From contig DNHM01000572.1 of NCBI GenBank assembly GCA_003485885.1, positions 3,474 to 8,794 on the forward strand: a stretch of DNA of 5,321 bases, given 5' to 3'. A program made the position numbers and the translations under genes. Below the pieces are notes generated by a model, which did no database searches, had not been told where the DNA came from, and was given only the letters and a program-made list of their open reading frames with translations. Of this stretch, positions 1-5,273 are shown one piece after another (positions within the stretch are counted from its first letter, which is position 1; each line of letters opens with the position of its first letter). The stretch is from Acidimicrobiaceae bacterium. Lineage in GTDB: Bacteria; Actinomycetota; Acidimicrobiia; Acidimicrobiales; UBA10347.

Positions 1-27
1 ACCCAGGCTGACATCAAGACCCACCGA

Positions 28-33
28 TAAGAT
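28..33 (+). promoter_or_regulatory. -10-like hexamer TAAGAT for a leaderless RRM mRNA
   Basis: TAAGAT fits the TANNNT -10 consensus and ends 7 nt before the ATG at 41. Transcription starting 6-8 nt downstream would begin at or next to the start codon, giving a leaderless mRNA. No Shine-Dalgarno sequence is seen before the ATG, which agrees with this. A convincing -35 box is not visible (CTGACA at 8-13 is only 14 nt away), and the upstream region is cut by the window edge. Confidence 0.4.
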
Positions 34-40
34 TCTGGAC

Positions 41-277
41 ATGCGCCTGCTTGTTCGGAATATGTCACGTCAGACCACGGAGAAGGACCTGCGGGACTTA
101 TTCGAACCGTTTGGTCCGGTGCAGTCGTGTGTGGTCGTGAATGACGACGAGACTGGGTTGTCAAAGGGGTTCGGCTTCATCGAAATGCCTAAACCCGGCG
201 ATGCTAAAGCGGCAATGCTGCAACTAAACGGTCGCGAGTTAGACGGCGAAACGATTCGAGTGAAGCGGTCCAAATAA
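41..277 (+). CDS. Small single-RRM RNA-binding protein
   Basis: This 78-residue protein is essentially one RNA recognition motif, a fold that binds single-stranded RNA on its beta sheet. RNP2 is LLVRNM (residues 3-8) and RNP1 is KGFGFIEM (42-49), which carries the two RNA-stacking aromatics Phe44 and Phe46. The usual aromatic of RNP2 is replaced by Leu4. Helix 1 covers about residues 13-22 (TEKDLRDLFE) and the domain closes with LNGRELDGETIRVKRS. There is no glycine-rich tail, unlike many plant and animal relatives. The length matches the small RRM proteins of bacteria such as the cyanobacterial Rbp family, some of which are cold-induced; a cold role here is only a guess. The ATG at 41 is chosen because the domain begins at once. 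The gene is convergent with the tRNA gene. The RNA target is unknown. Confidence 0.9.
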   Translation: MRLLVRNMSRQTTEKDLRDLFEPFGPVQSCVVVNDDETGLSKGFGFIEMPKPGDAKAAMLQLNGRELDGETIRVKRSK

Positions 278-335
278 CGCGTTGCTGCTCGTTACATCGG
301 ACTGCTCAGAAGCCCGGTTGGGTGCACTGCTGTAG

Positions 336-409
336 TCGGGCTGAAAGGATTTGAACCTTCGACCTTCCGACCCCCAGCCGGACGCGCTACCAAACTGCGC
401 CACAGCCCG
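336..409 (-). tRNA. tRNA-Pro (anticodon GGG)
   Basis: On the - strand the sequence folds into a full cloverleaf. It has a 7-bp acceptor stem CGGGCTG/CAGCCCG with perfect pairing and a D stem GCGC/GCGC. The anticodon stem is TCCGG/TCGGA around the loop CTGGGGG, and the T arm is GAAGG-TTCAAAT-CCTTT. The anticodon GGG lies at 373-375 and reads the proline codon CCC, with CCU by wobble. The discriminator base is A (position 336), as is usual for bacterial tRNA-Pro. The next three transcribed bases are CTA, so the CCA end is not encoded and must be added after transcription. The gene stands alone between the RRM gene and the zinc-ribbon gene. No integrase or element is seen next to it. Confidence 0.96.
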
Positions 410-422
410 TGTGACAGCCACC

Positions 423-428
423 AGACTA
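423..428 (-). promoter_or_regulatory. Possible -10 box for tRNA-Pro
   Basis: Read on the - strand this is TAGTCT, matching TANNNT, and it ends 13 nt before the mature tRNA 5' end. That would allow a leader of about 6 nt, to be removed by RNase P. No clear -35 box is seen 16-18 nt further upstream, so the call rests on one hexamer and its position. Confidence 0.3.
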
Positions 429-458
429 CCGGCCTGGCCCAGACGTACCGCCCTGATT

Positions 459-471
459 CCAAGAATCTTGG
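459..471. repeat. 13-bp palindrome CCAAGAATCTTGG
   Basis: Two perfect 6-bp arms (CCAAGA and TCTTGG) flank a single central base. As RNA it could form a 5-bp stem with a 3-nt loop. It lies about 50 nt upstream of the tRNA gene and downstream of the zinc-ribbon gene, close to a second inverted repeat at 478-500. It could be part of a transcription-end region or a protein-binding site. No T-tract follows on either strand. Confidence 0.4.
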
Positions 472-477
472 GGTGGT

Positions 478-500
478 TTATGGCTGCGGTACCGCCATAA
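478..500 (-). terminator. Hairpin after the zinc-ribbon gene, possible terminator
   Basis: TTATGGC (478-484) and GCCATAA (494-500) are perfect 7-bp inverted arms around a 9-nt loop. Within the structure, GCGGTACCGC (486-495) is itself a perfect 10-bp palindrome. The hairpin begins 21 nt past the stop codon of the 845-522 gene, where transcription of that unit should end before the tRNA promoter. No U-run follows on the - strand, so a classic intrinsic terminator is not proven. Confidence 0.4.
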
Positions 501-521
501 CGCGCGGTGAGAAACCCGGTC

Positions 522-845
522 TCAGAAGAGGGATTGCAGGCCTTGGAAGACACGCCATCCCAGGTAAAGGGCGGTCGCAGCGACCATGACCCAGAAGTGC
601 CACGGAATCTTGGGAGCGTCCTGCGCTTTTGCGGAAGCGGCAACAGCTCCGGCGTTTTCATCGAGTTGAGTACCGCATCGAGGACAGCTGCCATTGGCCA
701 GCAGCGCGTTTGGTTTACGCCATTTGTTACACGGTTCGCAGAACGCGCCAGGAAACGATTGGGTTTGTTCAATCACAGGCATCTCAGCGTCTGACGTCTC
801 AGCGTTTGACGTCTCATGGTCTGGGATCTCATTGTCTGGAATCAC
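522..845 (-). CDS. Small zinc-ribbon protein with C-terminal membrane segment
   Basis: I do not recognise a named family for this 107-residue protein. Its N-terminus (1-26) is an acidic region made of pentapeptide repeats (IPDNE, IPDHE, TSNAE, TSDAE, MPVIE). A zinc-ribbon-like knuckle pair follows: Cys36-x2-Cys39 and Cys54-x2-Cys57, separated by 14 residues. The stretch 62-78 is Ala-rich and probably flexible. One hydrophobic helix (about 82-98, rich in Trp and Ala) likely anchors the C-terminus in the membrane. The start is GTG at 845, 10 nt after the stop of the phosphatase gene, so co-transcription and coupled translation are likely; Shine-Dalgarno support is weak. An internal ATG at residue 22 would drop the repeats but keep the zinc ribbon, and cannot be excluded. 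Its function is unknown. Its position suggests a partner or accessory of the phosphatase, which is inference only. Confidence 0.8.
   Translation of the reverse strand: MIPDNEIPDHETSNAETSDAEMPVIEQTQSFPGAFCEPCNKWRKPNALLANGSCPRCGTQLDENAGAVAASAKAQDAPKIPWHFWVMVAATALYLGWRVFQGLQSLF
782..841 (-). repeat. Four 15-bp tandem repeats coding pentapeptides
   Basis: Units at 782-796, 797-811, 812-826 and 827-841 each begin TCTCA on the + strand and share a G-T-(C/T)-T-G-(A/G) core. The first two differ at one base, and the outer two are more diverged. On the - strand they encode the acidic pentapeptides at the N-terminus of the zinc-ribbon protein. The unit length is a multiple of three, so gain or loss of a copy would keep the frame. 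Confidence 0.85.
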
Positions 846-855
846 GGTGACTCGC

Positions 856-1953
856 TCAGATTCGCTTCACGGCCAAAATTGCCACGTCGTCTTCGACTGG
901 ACCCTCGGCGAAGTTGCGGGCCGCTTCGAGGAGCGACTTACACAATACGTCGGGCGCCACTGTGGGGTCACGGCGTAACAATGCGGCAATGCGGTCTTCG
1001 CCGAAGAGTTCGTCGCCCCGGCGGGCTTCAGCCAGACCATCGGTGTACAACACGACCATGTCGCCCATAGCCAGCTCGATCTCTCGACTGTAGTAACTCG
1101 AGCCTGGTGCCAGCATGAGCAACGGCCCGGTTGAACGCAACGGCTGAACCTCGCGTTCGTGCCACACCCAGGCGGCAGGGTGACCTGCCGAGGAGAAACG
1201 CAGCGTTCCGGCGTCGGTGTCAAAGACAACCACAACCAGCGAGATGAACTCTTCGCTATGGCCTGTCTGGCTCATCTGTTCGTTGAGCTCTTCGAGCGCT
1301 TGCGCCGGGTCACGGAACTGGCGAAGGAACACTCGCAACAGGTACTTGGCCTGGAACGCCGTGATTGATGACTCGATGCCCTTGCCGGCAACATCGCCGA
1401 TGACTGCGGCGACTCTGTTGCGGTCGACCCGGAACACATCGAAGAAGTCGCCAGCCATCAGACCTGAACCGGCTTGGTAGACGCGGCCGACCTCGAAGTC
1501 GGTCAGGTCAGGCAATTCATCGGGTGCAAGACGTGCTGCCCATGCCTTAGGAGCCAGATTCTCTTGCTCGAGTGCTTCTTCAGCCCGTTTCTCGATACTG
1601 AGCTGCTGGCGAAGCATGGCGATTTCGTTGCCAGTTGTGCGCCACCACGACACGCTGACGATTGCTGGCAGAACAATCGCGAGTCCAAGCAAACGAGCCG
1701 AGTCGATGGTGTTACTCGCGGCAAGCACACCCAGACCGATGGCCAGGATGGCGTAGACCGCAACCGTGTGCATCTCCTTACGGAAACCAATACGAGCAAG
1801 TTGCAGCGCAATAAAGGAGTTGGAGCTGTCAGCCGCAGCCTTGACATCTTCTTCGAGCTTGTCAATAAGCCCGGAACGCATGCGCGCCGACCTAGCCCAC
1901 ACAAGGGCGGCAACTGCACAGGCAGCAGCTGCGATGGCCAAGACGATGTTCAT
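856..1953 (-). CDS. Membrane-anchored SpoIIE/PP2C-type serine/threonine phosphatase
   Basis: This 365-residue protein should dephosphorylate phospho-Ser/Thr proteins on the inner face of the membrane. Three hydrophobic segments lie at about 2-20, 63-80 and 86-104. A charged helical, probably coiled-coil linker follows (108-132), then the phosphatase domain (about 148-365). That domain has the metal-binding Asp motifs of the family: AGDFFDVF (Asp169), IGDVAGKG (Asp187), YTDG (Asp305) and EDD (355-356), plus SAGHPA (255-260). Family members often reset anti-sigma-factor antagonists in partner-switching systems, but no antagonist, anti-sigma or sigma gene lies nearby. There is no PAS, GAF, HAMP or receiver domain, so any sensing would have to come from the membrane part or a partner. 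The ATG at 1953 is chosen because a hydrophobic helix starts there and TACGCT lies 9 nt upstream. Extension to 2037 would add 28 polar residues and is less likely. Confidence 0.92.
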   Translation of the reverse strand: MNIVLAIAAAACAVAALVWARSARMRSGLIDKLEEDVKAAADSSNSFIALQLARIGFRKEMHTVAVYAILAIGLGVLAASNTIDSARLLGLAIVLPAIVSVSWWRTTGNEIAMLRQQLSIEKRAEEALEQENLAPKAWAARLAPDELPDLTDFEVGRVYQAGSGLMAGDFFDVFRVDRNRVAAVIGDVAGKGIESSITAFQAKYLLRVFLRQFRDPAQALEELNEQMSQTGHSEEFISLVVVVFDTDAGTLRFSSAGHPAAWVWHEREVQPLRSTGPLLMLAPGSSYYSREIELAMGDMVVLYTDGLAEARRGDELFGEDRIAALLRRDPTVAPDVLCKSLLEAARNFAEGPVEDDVAILAVKRI

Positions 1954-1962
1954 GCGATTCTC

Positions 1963-1968
1963 AGCGTA
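1963..1968 (-). promoter_or_regulatory. -10-like hexamer TACGCT before the phosphatase gene
   Basis: On the - strand TACGCT matches TANNNT and ends 9 nt before the ATG at 1953. This is the same spacing as the TAGACT element before the DUF512 gene. It would give an almost leaderless mRNA. A GAGAA in the spacer could instead act as a weak ribosome binding site. No -35 box is recognised. Confidence 0.35.
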
Positions 1969-2041
1969 CTCGTCAAAGTGCCGCCAGTTCTGCTGCCTGC
2001 AGACTTTCGGCCTTGGAGTGACGTGTGCACGACACAATCAC

Positions 2042-2081
2042 CCGCAATGCTTGGGCTGCGATCCACAATGCCAGGGTTGCG
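2042..2081. repeat. Imperfect direct repeat, 21-bp period, upstream of the phosphatase gene
   Basis: Copies at 2042-2060 and 2063-2081 share the pattern CCnCAATGCnnGGGnTGCG, with 15 of 19 bases identical. The 21-bp period is two helical turns, so both copies would face the same side of the DNA. They sit 89-128 nt upstream of the phosphatase start, in the gap after der. The second copy overlaps a 10-bp palindrome, GTTGCGCAAC (2076-2085). A regulator-binding site is plausible but not shown. Confidence 0.5.
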
Positions 2082-2091
2082 CAACGCCTGA

Positions 2092-3471
2092 TCATTCGTC
2101 GCGACGACGCACCCGGATCTTGATCGGCGTGGCACCCAGATCAAAGGATTCGCGAAGCGAACGCTCAAGATAACGAAGATAGGTAGCTGGCAGCGTCTTG
2201 TTGGCAAAAAGCACGAAGGTAGGAGGATCGACCGCACCCTGGGTTGCGTACAACACACGGCCACCAGCCGGGGCAGGCTGGGCCTGTTGTGCTGCTCGCA
2301 TGACCTGGTTGACTTCACGAGTCGGAATTCGGCGGTGATAGTCGCTGATGGTCTCCTGCAACACCGGCAACAGCCGATGCACCCCCCTACCCGTCAGTGC
2401 GCTCATTTTAAGCATCGGCGAATTACCCATGAAGTGCAGCTTGCGTTCGACAGCCGTGTCCATGGCTTCGCGGCCGTCGGCGTCGAGCATCTCCCACTTG
2501 TTCAGAATCACCACGATCGGGCAGCCAGCGCCGTCGATACGTTCAGCGAGCCTCTGATCCTGGTGGGTAACACCCATAGTGGCGTCGATCACGAGCAGCG
2601 CAACGTCGGATTTGTCGATTGAATTCAGCGCCCGAACCATCGAGTAATACTCGGTGTCTTCGTCGATCCGGGACTTGCGGCGCATGCCTGCGGTGTCGAC
2701 GAAACGGATGTCGCCTTTGTCGGTTGAGACCACAGTGTCGATGCTGTCTCGGGTCGTGCCTGGCATATCGTGCACCACGGCACGATCCTCGCCCACCAGC
2801 CGGTTGAACAACGTTGACTTACCCACGTTTGGTCGGCCCACAATAGAGACCGACAGATACGCAGCATCGGGATCGGTGATGACCGCAGTGGACATCTTGT
2901 CCATCTCATCGTCGTCGACCGGCGGCAGCAATTTGATGACTTCGTCAAGCACGTCGGCCACACCGTCGCCATGCATGGCGCTGATTGGATGAGGCTCACC
3001 GATACCAAGCGACATGAGCTCCCACATTTGGGGCTTCAACCCAGAGTGATCAACCTTGTTAGCTAGAAGCAGGGTTGGGCCCTTCCGACGGCGAATAAGA
3101 TCAGCGACCTGGGCGTCTTCTGCACTGACGCCGGCAGTGACATCGACCACGAACAACACGAGGTCGGCCTCGGCCACGGCCTGCTCGCTCTGCAGCGTGA
3201 CCTTCTTGTCGAGATCGTCGTTGTTCTGGATCCAACCGCCCGTGTCGACCACAGTGAAGAACCGACCGAGCCAGTCGGTCACGATCTCTTTGCGGTCACG
3301 GGTGACACCCGGCTTCTCTTCGACGATGGCAATACGTTTGCCAACGATCCGGTTCATCAGCGTGGACTTGCCCACGTTGGGACGTCCGATGATGGCGACC
3401 GTCGGCAGGTCGCCGGCCGGGATCATGTCGGGAGTGATTTCTTCGTAGTCGTCGCCGATGTATTCGCTCAT
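2092..3471 (-). CDS. der: Ribosome biogenesis GTPase Der (EngA)
   Basis: Der binds and hydrolyses GTP and is needed for late assembly of the 50S ribosomal subunit. This 459-residue protein has the full family architecture. G domain 1 carries GRPNVGKS (29-36), DTGG (76-79) and NKVD (138-141). G domain 2 carries GRPNVGKS (212-219), DTAG (259-262) and NKWE (324-327). A C-terminal KH-like domain runs from about 365 to the end. The N-terminus carries about 22 extra residues rich in acidic side chains. The second G4 motif ends in Glu where Asp is usual. The start at 3471 is favoured over an upstream in-frame start at 3579 because its ATG overlaps the TGA of the preceding gene (ATGA), pointing to translational coupling. 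A weak GGAAAG lies about 10 nt upstream. The additional residues of the longer version would lie inside the DUF512 gene and look unlike Der. Confidence 0.98.
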   Translation of the reverse strand: MSEYIGDDYEEITPDMIPAGDLPTVAIIGRPNVGKSTLMNRIVGKRIAIVEEKPGVTRDRKEIVTDWLGRFFTVVDTGGWIQNNDDLDKKVTLQSEQAVAEADLVLFVVDVTAGVSAEDAQVADLIRRRKGPTLLLANKVDHSGLKPQMWELMSLGIGEPHPISAMHGDGVADVLDEVIKLLPPVDDDEMDKMSTAVITDPDAAYLSVSIVGRPNVGKSTLFNRLVGEDRAVVHDMPGTTRDSIDTVVSTDKGDIRFVDTAGMRRKSRIDEDTEYYSMVRALNSIDKSDVALLVIDATMGVTHQDQRLAERIDGAGCPIVVILNKWEMLDADGREAMDTAVERKLHFMGNSPMLKMSALTGRGVHRLLPVLQETISDYHRRIPTREVNQVMRAAQQAQPAPAGGRVLYATQGAVDPPTFVLFANKTLPATYLRYLERSLRESFDLGATPIKIRVRRRDE

Positions 3472-4856
3472 GCGCCGATCGCTTTCCGTAGGGAGATGCC
3501 GTCGGTCGAAATAACTTCGACCAGCCGGGGTAGATCGTCGACTGTCAGACCGTCGAGGAAGCGCCCATTCGATAGGCACACATCAGGTAGAAGATACCGG
3601 TCACCTTCAGGTTCGCCTGCCAGCACCCGTTGAAGATCTGCACCGACCATCAGGCCGGTCACGCCAACGTTTCCACCGAAGAAGTCATTCTCGACGGGGA
3701 TAACACGTGTTGGGGCTTGCGGTTTGGCGTCGGCGATCAGCGGTTCGAGCACCTGTGCACCGAGTGTTCCAGTCAGCACGCCGATCGGGCGATCCTTCTT
3801 CGGGCGACTGCTCAGCGTGACTGCAGTGGCGGCGATAGGGCCGGTGGCCGTGTCGGTTCGCTCGGCTCGGTACCCCTCGGCAGGAGCACCTTCGACCCAA
3901 GCAAAGAAACCGCTCGCCGTGTTTGTTGCATCGTCGACCTCGCCCCGGAATTCACGGGCAAAGGTGACGGCCATGCCGATGCCGTCTTCGTGCAGGTCAA
4001 CGTCGTCGTAGGAATCGGCGCCAGGGAACGGAAGCTCGGCCCGGAGGTAATACTCGTCGGCGGCAAAAACCATGCGATGGCCGAGCACATCGTTGAAGAT
4101 GCCTTGCCAGCGCTCGACGATCTCTACAACTTCGCGTGCTTCGGTAACGGTGTGCGGCCGCATGTGATCGACCGGCGAGAACTTGCTGACGCCAAGGGGT
4201 ACGACGGCAATGCTGGCGAGTTGTTCGTAACGATCGAGCACACCTGCCAGGGTCTGTTCGAGCACCTGGCCGTTGTTGACCTCTGGGCAACACACGATTT
4301 GGCCGTGCACTTCGATGTCAGCTTCGAGGATCGCTTCGAGCCATCGCAGGCTCATGGCACCACGCTTGTTACGCAGCATGTGGGTGCGCACATCGGGGTC
4401 CGTGGCATGGATACTGACGTAGAGCGGCGACAGGCGTTCCGTGATGACACGCTCAAGGTCGGCTTCGGTAAAACGAGTCAGCGTGGTGAAGTTGCCGTAG
4501 AGAAACGAGAGTCGGTAGTCATCGTCCTTGAGATACAACGTGCGGCGCATGCCCTTGGGCAGTTGGTAAATAAAACAAAAATCGCAGTGGTTGTCGCACG
4601 TACGGACCCGGTCAAACAGAGCCGCATCGACGTCGATGCCGAGCGGCTGACCGGCTCGTTTCTCGACTTCGATGGTCACGGTGAGACCGCCACGATCGAT
4701 TTCAAGTTCGAGGTCGGGCTCATCGACCAGGCGCTGCCACTCAATCACGTCGCGTGGGTACTGGCCATTGAGCGCCACCACGGTGTCACCAATAGCCACA
4801 CCGGCGATATCTGCCGGGGAACCTTCTTCGAGGTCAACCACGACCGGCGCACTCAT
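3468..4856 (-). CDS. PDZ / radical SAM / DUF512 protein
   Basis: This 462-residue protein has three parts. A PDZ-like domain (about 1-65) contains EGSPADIAGVAIGD and ALNG. A radical-SAM-like core follows, with Cys87-x3-Cys91-x2-Cys94 (coordinates 4575-4598), the expected ligands of a 4Fe-4S cluster that cleaves S-adenosylmethionine; it also has the YVSIHATDPDVR segment. The C-terminal DUF512 part (about 260-455) includes DEYYLRAELPFP and NDFFGGNVGVTGL. The reaction and substrate of the family are not known to me. A PDZ domain on a radical SAM enzyme suggests it docks on a peptide or protein. Similar proteins are encoded next to der in clostridia, as I recall. Here its stop overlaps the der start by four bases, so the two are surely co-expressed. 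The ATG at 4856 is chosen because the PDZ domain begins there. No Shine-Dalgarno is visible. Confidence 0.93.
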   Translation of the reverse strand: MSAPVVVDLEEGSPADIAGVAIGDTVVALNGQYPRDVIEWQRLVDEPDLELEIDRGGLTVTIEVEKRAGQPLGIDVDAALFDRVRTCDNHCDFCFIYQLPKGMRRTLYLKDDDYRLSFLYGNFTTLTRFTEADLERVITERLSPLYVSIHATDPDVRTHMLRNKRGAMSLRWLEAILEADIEVHGQIVCCPEVNNGQVLEQTLAGVLDRYEQLASIAVVPLGVSKFSPVDHMRPHTVTEAREVVEIVERWQGIFNDVLGHRMVFAADEYYLRAELPFPGADSYDDVDLHEDGIGMAVTFAREFRGEVDDATNTASGFFAWVEGAPAEGYRAERTDTATGPIAATAVTLSSRPKKDRPIGVLTGTLGAQVLEPLIADAKPQAPTRVIPVENDFFGGNVGVTGLMVGADLQRVLAGEPEGDRYLLPDVCLSNGRFLDGLTVDDLPRLVEVISTDGISLRKAIGA

Positions 4857-4865
4857 AGGGCATTC

Positions 4866-4871
4866 AGTCTA
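4866..4871 (-). promoter_or_regulatory. -10-like hexamer TAGACT before the DUF512-der unit
   Basis: On the - strand TAGACT matches TANNNT and ends 9 nt before the ATG at 4856, with no Shine-Dalgarno between, so a near-leaderless transcript is likely. A TTGACG lies at 4881-4886 but only 9 nt away, too close to act as its -35 box. Confidence 0.4.
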
Positions 4872-4985
4872 GGCGGCGCCCGTCAATGCACTCCGTGCCA
4901 TCGGTTACGCCATCGACTACCACAGTGCTGAGCGGCGTGATCTCCCCACGGAACATCGCATCTCGGTGTTTTGCAGACTGTGGTC

Positions 4986-5273
4986 ATGGGTCACTCATTT
5001 CCGGTATTGCGGGCGGTGGTGCCCGACACAACTGACGCCCGAGGCACCGCCGAGTTCTATCGCCAGCTGCTCGGTTATTCGTATCGCCGTGGTGATGAAC
5101 CGCCCACCAACGGTCAATCTGATTCCAAGGGACGGGAGTGGTTGGTGCTGGTTGATGCCGCTGGAGAACCACGCATGTCGTTCCAACAAGTTCGCCAACT
5201 CGCGCCGACGACGTGGCCAGAACCCGATGTGCCGAGGAGCGCGAACGAACTCTGCGCCTCGACGCCGCACTGA
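4986..5273 (+). pseudogene. VOC (glyoxalase/bleomycin-resistance fold) gene, apparently broken
   Basis: The first 83 residues read as a typical N-terminal part of a vicinal-oxygen-chelate family protein: a VLRAVVPDTTDARGTAEFYRQLLG helix-strand unit, then GREWLVLVDAAGEPRMSFQQV and TWPEPDVP. Full-length relatives are about 120-130 residues, from memory. Here the frame leaves the family pattern after VP (5234) and stops at 5273, giving 95 residues with an unrelated tail. The pattern resumes in another frame from 5234 (see the next entry), without the beta strand that should follow VP. This suggests an internal deletion that also shifts the frame. The ATG at 4986 is preferred over a TTG at 4971 because the domain starts there. 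The substrate cannot be told from the sequence. A short but functional protein is possible but less likely. The gene is divergent from the DUF512 gene. Confidence 0.65.

Noticed and set aside
311..342. AGCCCG ... CGGGCT inverted repeat between the RRM gene and the tRNA, as a terminator
   Set aside because: The arms are only 6 bp with a 20-nt loop and no T-run, and one arm is simply the tRNA acceptor stem.
336..409. tRNA-Pro as an integration site for a mobile element
   Set aside because: No integrase, no long direct repeat of the tRNA 3' end and no foreign-looking genes are seen on either side.
605..614. GAATCTTGGG repeated at 463-472 and 605-614
   Set aside because: A single 10-bp match, one copy of which lies inside a coding region, is most easily explained by chance.
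239..772. 177-codon open frame on the - strand running through the tRNA gene
   Set aside because: It overlaps the tRNA, the end of the RRM gene and the zinc-ribbon gene in another frame, with no domain in its translation.
1954..2037. Longer N-terminus for the phosphatase (28 extra residues)
   Set aside because: The added residues are polar and unlike a signal or membrane segment, while the ATG at 1953 begins a hydrophobic helix and has a -10-like box 9 nt upstream.
3472..3579. Longer N-terminus for Der
   Set aside because: It would overlap the DUF512 gene by over 100 bases, and its residues do not resemble Der. The ATGA overlap gives a clear start at 3471.
3630..4931. 433-codon open frame on the + strand opposite the DUF512 gene
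   Set aside because: It lies antisense to a gene with clear PDZ, radical SAM and DUF512 motifs. Its translation shows no recognisable domain, and long antisense frames are common opposite GC-rich genes.
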